A DNA stretch of 64,000 bases from Elephas maximus indicus (lineage: Eukaryota; Chordata; Mammalia; Proboscidea; Elephantidae): NCBI RefSeq assembly GCF_024166365.1, contig NC_064819.1:150232293-150296292 (forward strand). The letters are read 5' to 3'. The notes beneath the pieces are model-generated. The model saw only the letters and a program-made list of their open reading frames with translations. It was not told the origin of the DNA and made no database searches. Positions 53,252-63,524 of this stretch are shown in pieces. The stretch's first letter is position 1, and every line of letters starts with the position of its first letter. A program made the position numbers and the translations under genes.

Positions 53252-53384
53252 TATGTTCAGCTTTATATGTAGAACAACACTTTCCCTATACCAAACTAAA
53301 CCGATATATCATAAAAGGGATATGTTCTACGTTGGCAGAGGAATGGATGAAGGAGGATGCTTTATTAGTGTGAATTATGTTGTC

Positions 53385-54000
53385 GTGGTGATTCCTAGGT
53401 GTGTTGAGGTTGAACATTTGACTTTTGTGTTTCCCACCTCTTCCCTGACTCTAACAGATGCTGTTTGTGCTGCACCTATTGCTCCTTAGGTCCCTTTTGC
53501 ATTTTTGTGCATGCCCGTTTGACTTCTAAAGCTCAAATCTACATTACTGTTGGAAGGTTGCCCTCAGCCTGCCAGAACCCACTCTGCCTGCTAGCATGGA
53601 AGATCAGAACTGCTTCCAAATTAAAAAATTACCATCACCCCCAGGGGCAGCCCTTAACCAAAACACTGGATATGAGGGTATAAATACTCTAGCTTCCGTG
53701 CCCTCAGTTGAGATAATTCTGAAAAAAAAAAAAAAAAAAAAAATTCTGAGGCATGTGTAAATTGACATGTACAACACAGATTACCAGAGAATATTTAGAA
53801 CTGCCTGGTAGTTGTCTTCTGAGAATTTCCTATGATTGCCCACAGTGGAAATGGCTTAATTGCATGTCCCTTACTGGCTGTCTGCTCTTCTCTGAATCAT
53901 CTCTTCATTCCCTTGATGGTCCCACCACCTCCCAAATAAATCACAGCCGTTCCATCATTGCCTCAGAGTCTAGCTTCTAACGAGTCCCAACTAAGACGCT
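53385..54000 (+). mobile_element. Probable ERV LTR with TATA box
   Basis: A TATA box (tataaata, 53679-53686) is followed by an AATAAA signal at 53935-53940 and an ending 'cgagtcccaactaagacgc', similar in layout to the other LTR ends here. A run of 22 A interrupts it at 53722-53743, with 'attctg' on both sides. The second copy of the 76 bp duplication lies inside. The left edge is uncertain. Confidence 0.5.
53762..53837 (+). repeat. Duplicated 76 bp segment, second copy
   Basis: Identical to 53019-53094; see there. It lies 20 bp after the A-run. Confidence 0.97.
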
Positions 54001-54711
54001 TACCAAGTGCCAATTTAGAGTAAATATATTAAAATATCAATTCAATGTTGAATTAAGGCTAAGGACAATGCAAAATGACAAGTCCGAGCTAAAAGAAAGC
54101 CTTTGCAGTAACAGCAGTGAGGCCCCAAAAGTAGCACACCACTCCTGCAATATTATGCACGTGAAAGGCTTGCAGGCAAATACCTTAGAAAAATGCTTCA
54201 TATTATATCCCTCTTTTAGAGATTCACAACGTGCATTAACGTATCACCAAAGGCTCTGTGAAGTCCTACACAAAAGAAAACCTGTTTAATAGCCTTTAGT
54301 TGAGAATTTCACAAATTGTGTTTGACCACAGAATTTTTTTTTCTCCAAGATACCCTGTAAACACAAAATGCATCCTTAAAAATGCTTATTTAAACTGAAT
54401 AGTAAAGAAGAATAAAATGTTCATTTTTATATACTCACACTGCACTAATTTAGATTTTGAAAATTCAACCTGAACCGGGCTAATTACATTCTATGAAGAG
54501 TGAATTTGCTAAAGCTTAAACAGATTGCAAGACATTATTCTTAACCTAGTCACTTTTTAGCTAAGAAAATAGCATTTCAAAAACATTAGTGGAATTCATT
54601 GCTATCTAAATAGAGGATGGCAACTTCAAGGGGCTCTCACCTAGGTATTAAAGGAGGCTGCTTACTTAGAAATCTTAGAGCTGACCAGTTGTTCGAAAAC
54701 GTTAAGCACAG
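54001..54711. other. No recognised feature
   Basis: About 710 bp. A 73-codon frame at 54068-54289 has no recognisable similarity. Confidence 0.5.
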
Positions 54712-54860
54712 TGGTAAGTATTTATTAAATGCTAACTGTGTTTTGGGCACCAAATATTTCTCAAAATACTTTATACTGCAGATTCTTTTTTCACTCAGAA
54801 TAGCCTTTCCACGGAAAAGAAGAGAAAAAGTAGGTATTATTGAACTCAATTTTCAGGCAC
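54712..54860 (+). mobile_element. MIR-like relic
   Basis: 'gtatttattaaatgctaact' and 'gtgttttgggcaccaaatat' plus 'caaaatactttatactgcag' follow the MIR/L2 start block; diverged. Confidence 0.5.
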
Positions 54861-55489
54861 ATTAGTTACATCTGTTTTGTTTTTGATTTTGTGTTTAACA
54901 TTCAACTAATGAGTTCTGTTTGTAAGAGACTGAGTCTAGATGAAAGGTTATATAAGGTTGTTTTATGAAAAAATGTTTCTCGGTCCAAATAAACACCACT
55001 CTTTTAAAGAGCTAAAAATTATTAAGATTGATCTTATCAAATTTATATTTTTAAAAAATGTTTAGCAAGAATATGATGAGGGTAGCTTTCAAGTTCCATT
55101 GGAAGAGAGACGAGGAAACAAGCTTCTGACATGTAAATATTCAGATGTGAAAATGGAACATTGTTATGTAATGAAACTCTAGTAATAAGAGAATGGCCTT
55201 TTTGGTTTTATAGATATTTTGAAATGATAATTTATGGAACTATGATCTGAATTAACAAAAGCGGAGTAATTCCTGACTTATCTAAGCAGTAAAATTTAAT
55301 ATTAAGTAAATAAAATATTTCAGAGGATACCTATAACCATTAAAGCACTCAGTGTAAACTTTTAGAGTTTCTTTCCCCAGCAGCTATTCAAAATTCAGAT
55401 GATTGTATTATTCAAGACAGTCTCAATATGACCTAACTTACTGGATTGAGATAGAGAAATAAATATAAGTTTAGAAGCATCTTAATGCA
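54861..55489. other. AT-rich, no recognised feature
   Basis: About 630 bp, AT-rich. Confidence 0.5.
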
Positions 55490-55649
55490 TACTAGGCGAC
55501 TGTTGCATTGGAGTAGAAAACTCAGCAGCCTTAAAATGAGGACAATGGACTGGTCAAACTATATGGCCTCATAGCTACATGACTCAATTTCTCTAAACTT
55601 CAGTTTCTACATCTATAAAATTAAATATATATATGTATATATGTACACA

Positions 55650-55882
55650 TATATAAAACCTGTTGCTGTTAATTCAATCCTGACTCATAAAAAAATCCAT
55701 TGCTGTCTTCGAGTTGATTCCTACTCCTAGTGACCCCATAAGACAGAGTAGAACTGCCCCACAGCGTTTCCAAGAAGAGCCTAGTGGATTTGAACTGCTA
55801 ACCTTTTGGTTAGTAGCTGTAGCTCTTAAACACTACACCACCAGGGTTTTCTCTGACTCATAGTGACCCTATATACACATAA
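55650..55882 (-). mobile_element. SINE within SINE
   Basis: An outer AfroSINE 3' end (55656-55688 and 55850-55877) is split by a full type A SINE (55692-55849). Both sides of the inner SINE carry ctgactcata, which belongs to the outer SINE and serves as the duplication. Confidence 0.85.
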
Positions 55883-55883
55883 A

Positions 55884-56058
55884 ACCAAAAAAAAAAAAAA
55901 AAAACCCATTGCCATCGATTTGATTCTGACTCATAGCGACCCTACTGGACAGAGTAGAACTGCCTCTTAGGGTTTCCAAGGAGCACCTGGTGGATTTGAA
56001 ATGCTGACCTTTTGGTTAGCTGCTGTAGCTCTTAACCACTATGGCACCAGTGTTTCCG
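55884..56058 (-). mobile_element. AfroSINE type A with A-run
   Basis: Reversed: 18 A, 'cccattgccatcgatttgat' 3' end, to 'ggcaccagtgtttcc' head. It is flanked by TA-rich simple sequence. Confidence 0.92.
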
Positions 56059-56130
56059 TCTATATATATATATACACAAATATATCTATGTATAAACAAA
56101 TATTCATATATATACATATACATGCACATA
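56059..56130. repeat. TA-rich simple sequence
   Basis: 'tatatatatatatacacaaa' and similar degenerate TA/CA units. A similar tract is at 55628-55655. Confidence 0.85.
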
Positions 56131-56495
56131 TATTAGGATTATTGTGAGGATTAAATAATACAATGCATACGAAAATGGTTTTTAAGTTCTAAAGTGACAA
56201 ACACATATGTGATGATTATTACTAAAGCTGTGCAGAATTATATTTCTCTGTTCTTTGTCAGGGGTCATCTTTGAGTCTTTAGATTTGCTGTTTGGTTTCA
56301 GCCACTGGTTCTTAAAGTCAAAGGACTGTGGGGCTGAATCATGTCATTCTTGTTAGTGGGATCTTATCTTAAACTTTCAAACAAATTAATTGACCTTGGG
56401 CTTTTTTTTGTCCTTGTTATAACCACTTCACATTTATTTGAACTATGGTCGGTTATTTGGATTCAAACTTGAACTCAAGTATCTACACCACTACT

Positions 56496-56580
56496 AGAAT
56501 AACTATGTGATGAAGTAGTTAAGAGCTAGGCTGCTAACCAAAAGGTCAGCAGTTTGAATCTACCCTAACCCCTCCAACAT
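56496..56580 (+). mobile_element. AfroSINE type A, 5' part
   Basis: 'gatgaagtagttaagagcta' (A-box region) and 'ccaaaaggtcagcagtttga' (B-box region). The 3' half is missing. Confidence 0.75.
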
Positions 56581-56723
56581 GTTAGCTCTTGAATCAGAAG
56601 ACTCCATGTCCTTACTCTCTCTCAAATATTTTTAATAATTATTGCTTTTGCTTTGCTGAACCTTTACTAATATTTTGCCTTTTCTTACGCCTATTTAAAT
56701 CTCAACATTTACTTTAAATACCC

Positions 56724-56967
56724 TGTTGTTGTTAGTTGCCCGGTTCTGAGGTATGTTCACAATTGGTGTATTGAAACCATTGTTGCCACTATTGTGTCAA
56801 CTCATCTCATGGAGGGTTTCCCTTGTTTTTGCTGACCCTCTACCAAACATGATGTCCTATTCTACTGATTGGTCTTTCTTGATGGTATGCCCAAAGTAAG
56901 CAAGAGGAAGTCTGCCCATCCTTGCTTATAAGGCAACCATTCTGGCTGTACCTCCTCCAACACTGAT
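56724..56967 (-). mobile_element. RTE-clade LINE, 3' end, copy 8
   Basis: Reversed tail 'gttgttgttagttgcc', then 'gtgtcaactcatctcatgga', 'ccaaacatgatgtcctattc' and 'ccatccttgcttataaggca'. It is the most diverged RTE piece here, with a deletion near the tail. Confidence 0.8.
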
Positions 56968-58227
56968 TAAATACCTTGTCCTGCAGATGTGTGTGACAGA
57001 GAGATGTGATTTTAATCCACATCCTAGTAGTAGTTATTGTCCAAATGGGTAAACCATACTCCATAATTCCAGATGGTTACCTAGAATTTAATCAAAAGTC
57101 TACACTCCACAACACAGCACTCTTTATTTCTGACCAATACCAGAGGTTTTGTTCATTAGCCTGATAGATGCTATCAATGGGGTTTCATTAATAAAATTTC
57201 ATTAGTGGAAGACATGAACTGGCTAGAATTATTTTAAAGAAATTGCTTACATTTTTGTATAAGGAATATAAGAGTCTGACAAGCCTAGAAGTCTAATACC
57301 CTTCAGAATGCCCTTTGAGGACTGAGTCCAAAATGGTTTTGTATCCAATCCCCAATTCAAAGAATTCTGCTTACTTGATGCTGTCTTCAAAGTAAGCACC
57401 ATCCAAGTTTTTTTTGTTATTATTATTTTTTATTAAACCTTTCATGCAATGTGTGACTGGAGCACCTAAAAGGAAAGAGAGCTCACAGTAGATTGTATGA
57501 CTATATTTGTACTAGTTGGCAATAAATGTTTCATATGTGGCAAAATTCTGTTTGAGGTCTGATGTCACTGTCACATGAGGGAGAGGTTGTAAGGCAGAAC
57601 CCTACACCCTTCATCAACTTCTATTAGAGGCTATTAATACCAAAAAAAGACAAAGTCAAGCAAAACAAAACAAAAAAACATAAGTAATTGGAAACAACAA
57701 AACTGACTGCAAAATTTGGCCTATATAGCAATGTGGAATTTACACAGATTTTAAAATAAAAGCAGAAACAAACATCTTGCCAGGCATCAAAATCTGAAAA
57801 TGGAAAAGCAGTACAGACTTGTCCTCATGTTCATCTAAACGCATATATGTTTAAGAATAGACAGGAGGAACTCTGGGGACTATTTCAAAGCAGATCACGA
57901 TACTCCACTGGTGAGAAATTAGAATGGCCGGCACAGCAAGCTGGTCTGGATTTGGGGGAAGAGACATTCCCTCTTCTATTTAATATTTGACTGTGTATAA
58001 CGTAGTAGGCAGTGAAATTGAGAAAAATGTTGCCATGGGTGGTGATAGGACGCTAAACAAATTTGGAAAAATATAAAAATTATGAGGTGAAATGAGCCCC
58101 AGTGATAAACCAATGAAGGTGAGCTGTCTACTTCTAACCCCCAATCAGGTGATCTACTTCCAAGACGGCTGAGACAGAAAGCAGATCACTGACAATTAAA
58201 AATTATTAATCACTGGGTATTTGACAA
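56968..58227. other. No recognised feature
   Basis: About 1.26 kb, AT-rich, with short A/C-rich runs near 57660. No family or gene recognised. Confidence 0.45.
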
Positions 58228-58425
58228 GGTCCTTGGGTGGTGCAAAAGGTTTGTGCTTGATTACTAACCTAGAGGTTGGCAGTTCAAACTCAGCCAGCAG
58301 CAGTGCAGAAGAAAGGTCAGGTGATCCGCTTCTGTAAAGATTAGAGCCAAGAAAACCCTATGGAGCAGTTTTACTCTGTAACACACAGGTCACCATGAGT
58401 CTGAACGGACTCTATGATAACATTT
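58228..58425 (+). mobile_element. AfroSINE type B/C
   Basis: 'aaggtccttgggtggtgcaa' head, 'ctagaggttggcagttcaaa', 'ccaagaaaaccctatggagc' and 'tctgaacggactctatgata' end. Confidence 0.88.
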
Positions 58426-58660
58426 TTCTTTGAAGGGGGTGCTTGACAGAGGGCATGAAACTTCAGAACGAAGGAGTTAGAAGTTTGATACATTTACCCT
58501 GAAGTTGCAATCTGTCAATCAATATAGAGTTTGCACAGAGAAGGGAGGTAGTGTTTGACTTGATTAAATGGCCTCATTAAGGAAGGAGAATCATCTCAAA
58601 TGACTTGGTGTTTAGCAAGTTGACTTACACCTCCTATCACAGCTCCGGTAGGAGGAGGAG

Positions 58661-59809
58661 TGTTATGGATTGAATTGTGTGCCCCCAAAATGTGTGTCAA
58701 TTTGGCTAGGCCATAATTCCCAGTATTGTGTGATTGTTCACCATTTTGTCATCTGATGTGATTTTCCCATGTGTTGTAAATCCTATCTCTGTGATGTTAA
58801 TAAGGCAGGATTAGAGGCAGTTATATTAATGCAGCAGGACTCAATCTACAAGATTAGGTTATATTTTGAGTCAATCTCTTTCTAGATATAAAAAAGAGAA
58901 GCTAGCAGAGAGACAGGGGACCTCATACCACCAAGAAAGCAGCACCAGGAGCAGAGCTCTTTCTTTGGACCCAGGGTTCCTGCTCTGAGGAGCTCCTAGA
59001 CCAGGGGGAGATTGATGACAAGGACATTCCATCAGAATTGACAGAGAGAGAAAAGCCTTTCCCTAGTGTTACCAAATGCAGTGGGTTCACCACTTGTACT
59101 GTCGTTAAGGATAACTAAGAGTCAAGAGGATTTAAAGTAAAAAAAAAAAAAGTAAAGCATAGTTTATTACTCAAAGTGAGTAAGCATACAGGGAGATTAC
59201 TCTCAAAGCACTGCCTCTCTGAACAAAAAGCTGGAGGAATTTTTGTGTTACTCAGGAAAGGGGAAGTCATACATATTCATTAATTTTCTGGGAAATAATA
59301 TGTATATTCAAAAGGGGTCAGGCTAGGATTTGGCACAGATGTGACCGACGAACTTTCCTCTTCTGAAATGGGCTTGGTCACTCCTCGATGACTTATATCC
59401 AGTGATTTTGGTTCTCTGGCATGAGTTTTTAGTTCTTAGGAAATACTCACTATGGGATGGAGTCATCTGTGCATGCCTAGGATTCTGGTTCTAGCTGGTT
59501 GATCTGAAAAACAGCTGTAAGCTGCAAGATTAGGAAGAAGAGACAACATTGAGTTTAAACTTTAATCATAAAATGTTCTTTTTAAATGGTGTTAAACAAT
59601 GCTTTGCGGTTGATACTATTCTTTCTCTACAAAATTTTTAACTGACACAGCTTATTGTTTAGGGCATCTTCTGTTCCTAGCTTTTCTCACTAGACCTGGC
59701 CCCTGAATTTGGACTTCTAGCCTCCTAAGTTGTGAGAGAATAAATTTCTCTTTGTTAAAGTCATCCACTTGTGGTATTTCTGTTACAGTAGCACTAGGTG
59801 ACTAAGACA
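58661..59809 (+). mobile_element. LTR1 (MaLR-type), copy e, split by an ERV1-type LTR
   Basis: 58661-59066 and 59694-59809 together are an LTR1 running TGTTATGGATTG...GACTAAGACA. An insertion with a 4 bp duplication interrupts it (next feature). Flanks aggag and aggga may be a decayed 5 bp duplication. Confidence 0.9.
59067..59689 (-). mobile_element. ERV1-type solo LTR inside LTR1
   Basis: It runs TGTTACCAA...TTCTCA (TG...CA) and has a perfect 4 bp duplication, ctag (59063-59066 and 59690-59693), the size for class I ERVs. An AATAAA on the minus strand (tttatt at 59163-59168) sets the orientation. Uninterrupted LTR1 copy d reads across the same point. Confidence 0.88.
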
Positions 59810-59906
59810 AGGGAATGTCTTTTTATCCCAGAGATATAGGCCAGGAGAAGAAAATTTGTGGCCTCATTATGTAACGACAGTGGTACTGAGTGAGATTTGC
59901 TGGTGG

Positions 59907-60997
59907 TGATTCATATTGTATAGGGGCATCTTGAAACCGAGGCTACCGGCATGACTGTGTCTTAGTTATCTAGTGCTGCTATAACAGAAATACCACAAAT
60001 AAATGGTTTTAACAAAAAGAAATTTATTCTCTTACAGTCTAGTAGGCTAAAAGTCCAAATTCAGGGTGTCACCTCCAGGGGAAGGCTTTGTCTCTCTGTC
60101 GGCTTTGGAGGAAGGTCCTGGTCGTCAATCTTCCCTTGGTCTAAGAGCATCTCAGCGCAAGAAGCTTAGGTCCTGGAACTGCTTTCTTGGTGGTATGAGG
60201 TCCACCTTTCTCTGCTCACTTCCCTTTCCTTTTATCTCTTGAGAGATAAAAGGTGGTATGGAACACACCCCAGGGAAACTCCCTTTAGATTGGATCAGGG
60301 ATGTGACCTGGATAAGGGTATTACATCCCATCCTAATCCTTTTTTTTTTTTTTTAACATAATCTAGTCTTGCCTCTTTTTAGTCTTGCCTCACTAACCGT
60401 AGGCAGAGATTAGGATTTATAACCCACAGGAAATTCCACAAAATGGAGGACAACCACACAATACTGGGAATCATGGCCTAGCCAAGTTAACAGATATTTG
60501 TAGTGGACACAATTCAATCCATGACACTAAGCAACTGACACAGGTCTGAATCAAATTCTCTTTTATTCTGCTTTCAAAATATATGCACCCCCCTTTGAAT
60601 GAGCAAGTATGTGGTTATACTTACTTAAGGCTGTGACAAAAATATTTTGTTCTCAGAAATGATGCTTGTAGACAAAGTTATAGTTTGTGGTTAAGCAAAT
60701 AATAAGAATGTTCCAGAAAGAGAATGATGAGAACATCTCCCGAAAAGATTTTTATATAAGATTGTTTTCAGAAATTTGCTTACCAGTTTGCCCCCAGAAA
60801 GTCTGTGATTAACTGACAGTTTACTCATGACACATGTGTAACCCCAAAGCCCCTCTGTAAAAATTTCTCTCTCCTTTCAGACCTTGGAGCACTAGGTATT
60901 TTACCAAGTGTTACCCCAGCTTCGCCTATAATACATCCTCGATAAAACTCTACCATTTCTCCGCTTACCGGGTTCTTGTTATTTTTACACTTTGACA
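59907..60997 (+). mobile_element. LTR5-like element, copy b, with nested LTR1
   Basis: 59907-59957 and 60527-60997, about 520 bp joined, match LTR5 copy a. Blocks: 'ggggcatcttgaaaccgagg', 'gcttgtagacaaagttatag', 'ccccagaaagtctgtgatta', 'ataaaactctaccatttctc', 'atttttacactttgaca'. LTR1 copy f is inserted near the left end. Confidence 0.7.
59958..60526 (-). mobile_element. LTR1 (MaLR-type), copy f
   Basis: 'tgtcttagttatctagtgct' to 'attcaatccatgaca'. It interrupts LTR5 copy b at 'ggcatgac|taagcaactg'; LTR5 copy a shows the empty site. No exact 5 bp duplication was seen. A run of T is at about 60341-60354. Confidence 0.88.
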
Positions 60998-61342
60998 ATA
61001 TTCAGAAAGGTTGTGCTTATCATCAGGCAATTAAAGTACTTTAGAAGGAAATCAAATATATTTGAAATTCGTAAATGCAGTTTGAAATGTTTGCATATAT
61101 TTAGTTGAATATATTTGTAAAAAAGACCAAGCATTTATCAAAAGCTCCTTAAAGCAATTTTTTAAAAAATCACTGGGCTTAGAAAAATAACAAAACATTT
61201 CTAAGTTGAACTTAAAAGTGTAATGAAGAACTAGAGATGTAATTTATAATTCAATAAATTAAATTTTCTTTTAAATCCTTAAAAGCAAACTTTTCTGTAT
61301 ACTTTTCAGATATTATAACATTTAACTTATCTACGCTAGAGA
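60998..61342. other. AT-rich, no recognised feature
   Basis: About 345 bp, AT-rich. Confidence 0.5.
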
Positions 61343-61498
61343 GTGGAAACCCTGGCTTAGTGGTTAAGTGCTACAGCTACTAACAAAGGGTTGGCAGTTC
61401 AAATCCGCCAGGCGCCCCTTGGAAACTCTATGGGGCAGTTCCACTCTGTCTTGTAGGGTCACTATGAGTCGGAATCGACTCGACAGCAATGGGTTTAC
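61343..61498 (+). mobile_element. AfroSINE type A, full length, young-looking
   Basis: 'gtggaaaccctggcttagtg' head, 'gggttggcagttcaaatccg', 'ccaggcgccccttggaaact' and 'gagtcggaatcgactcgaca' end. It is among the best preserved copies. Confidence 0.93.
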
Positions 61499-61630
61499 AA
61501 TAGAGAATGCATTTGAGTGTTTAAAACTTAATTATAAGGAATAAGATTTTAGTTTAAATCTAGAGAATTGCTAGTCCAGAGGACAGAGACATGCGGCTTC
61601 CTTTGAAATAGAGAAGCCTAATCTAAATAA

Positions 61631-61800
61631 GGGAACCCTGGTGGCCTACTGGTTAAGTGCTATGGCTGCTAACCAAAGGGTTGGCAGTTCAAATCTGCCA
61701 GGGGCTCCTTGGAAACTCTAAGAGTCAGTTCTACTCTGTCCTACAGGATCGCTATGAGTCGGAATCGACAGGAGGGCACTGGGTTTGGTTTTGGTTTTGG
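61631..61800 (+). mobile_element. AfroSINE type A with perfect duplication
   Basis: 'ggaaccctggtggcctactg' head to the 'ggtttggttttggttttgg' tail. The 11 bp duplication aatctaaataa flanks it (61620-61630 and 61801-61811). Confidence 0.95.
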
Positions 61801-61811
61801 AATCTAAATAA

Positions 61812-62052
61812 AGAGTCCCTGGGTGGTGCAAACAGTTAATGTGCTCAGCTACTAACCTAAAAGTTGGAACTTCTAGTCCACTCTAGGGTCACTATGAGTT
61901 GGAATCAACTCAGGGCAACGGGTTTGGTTTTTTGGAAAAAAGGCCTGATAACCTACTTCCAAAAAATCAGCCATTGAAAACTCTATGAAGCACAGTTCTC
62001 TTACACACCTAGGGTCGCCATGAGTCAGAATCAACTGGATGGCAAGTGTTTA
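61812..62052 (+). mobile_element. AfroSINE type B interrupted by a SINE 3' end
   Basis: 61812-61880 ('agagtccctgggtggtgcaa') and 61937-62052 ('aaaaaaggcctgataaccta' to 'gaatcaactggatggcaagt') belong to one type B SINE. A SINE 3' end with tail ('agggtcactatgagttggaa', 'ggcaacgggtttggtttttt') sits between them. Confidence 0.85.
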
Positions 62053-62197
62053 ATCAAGAAAAGGCACTAGAGAGAAACTAAAAAATGAATGCCTGTAAAC
62101 AATTCTGTTTAACATGTGAGATAATCTTGTTTTTCACATAAAGAACTTCTTTAACCGTACTAAACCACCATAAGTCATAGAAACACATTATATATTT

Positions 62198-62362
62198 GTG
62201 GAGCACTGGTAGTGCCGTGATTAAGAGTTCAGCTGCTAACCAAAAGGTCGGCAGTTCAAATCCACCAGCAACTCCTTGGAAACCCTGTGGGGCAGTTCTA
62301 CTCTGTCCTATAGGGTGGCTATGAGTCAGAATTGACTCCACAGCAACAGGTTGGTTTGGCTA
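62198..62362 (+). mobile_element. AfroSINE type A, full length
   Basis: 'ggagcactggtagtgccgtg' head, 'ccaaaaggtcggcagttcaa', 'ccctgtggggcagttctact' and 'gaattgactccacagcaaca' end. Confidence 0.92.
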
Positions 62363-62930
62363 GTGTCAAATAAAAAACAAACTCAGAGTTAGATAGGGAA
62401 AAGCTTTATCCAAAAAGAAAAAGGTGAAAGGTACTACTGTAATAGTGGGGGAGGGGAACTTCTACAATAGGCATAACACTTCAATCATAAGATCTACCAG
62501 GATCTCAAAGTGTTAGGGAAAATGCATTTTTTTCTCTTATAGAGACTGAAAGTAAAGAAGAATGAGCAGGTGACATTATCAGATAGTAAATCAGAATGTT
62601 TGCACTGAGGCCAGCTTATTACCTGGGAGGGGCGCTTAAAGAGGGGGTAGTATGTTGGCTCAGGATGAGGGTGGGCCAAAGTTCGGGGACTTGAGGGAAA
62701 GAGGAAGCTTAACCAAAATTTAATAATACTTTAATTGCAATACTATTTTAGTTGTAATCCCACATGTAGATCATGTTTAATAAAGCTTAAACATTTTTCT
62801 TCTTATTGACCAGTGGGGATAAATAATTCAGTTTACTGTTTATGAGGCAAGGAATGAGAATTTGGAGGGTGTAGGTCTGGACTTGTCATAGGTAAACAAG
62901 GGGGCATCCATATAACTTATCTAAGTTATA
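62363..62930 (-). mobile_element. Possible ERV LTR (weak)
   Basis: Starts 'tgtcaaataaaaaacaaact' and has 'gggaaaagctttatccaaaa', which on the minus strand resembles a GATAAAG polyadenylation signal and a U5. No right end or duplication was found. Confidence 0.3.
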
Positions 62931-63519
62931 TGGGAAGGGTGGTTATTTGCAGTAAGCCATTTTCCAGAACACAAATTATGGAACCATCACTGTTTTCTAG
63001 TAACACAGAGTTTGGGTAAAATTCAACATTATCAGTAGGTTTTAAAATGGTGCTCAAATATTTCTGGGTCTCAAAAATGATTGAATATTTGGAAATATAC
63101 CAAACCAACTACTGAAAGATTGGTGATTGGAATAAAGAAGTTTTTTTTTTTTTTCATTAAATAAACTACGAAGAAATAATTTAAAATTCTTAATTAAAAA
63201 TTTAAAGATATTATTGGTAAGACTGTAAAGGACAGTTGCTTCAATCTCTTGTTTAAATGTTTGGCCAAAAAGACTAGGTAATTTATGAGCACGTTTGCAT
63301 AGTAAAAATGCCATACATTTAAATATGTTTTTTAAACAATCTTTTTATTTTTCATCAGAATTTTAATCTCAATAAACAAACAAAAAACCTGTCCCTTTTA
63401 AATCATGCTAATAGCAAAGCTCTTGTTATAAGTCAACCAAAGAAGAAGAATTAGAATCAACCATCCCCCCCTCCTTTGGAAAAATTAATATAAACTTCTC
63501 TTTTTTGCGGTGAGATTAA
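62931..63519. other. AT-rich, no recognised feature
   Basis: About 590 bp with a poly-T run at 63141-63155. No family recognised. Confidence 0.5.
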
Positions 63520-63524
63520 TTACT

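Larger units (their letters stand above)
55490..56230 (+). mobile_element. MIR split by a SINE cluster
   Basis: 55490-55625 ('agctacatgactcaatttct', 'aacttcagtttctacatcta') and 56135-56230 ('ggattattgtgaggattaaa', 'aatggtttttaagttctaaa') are the two halves of one MIR. Three SINE pieces and TA-rich simple sequence lie between. Confidence 0.7.

Noticed and set aside
50512-60997. One ERV provirus with LTR5 copies as its two LTRs
   Set aside because: No gag, pol or env sequence between them, no priming site seen, and older repeats such as MIR lie inside. Kept only as a possibility in the findings.
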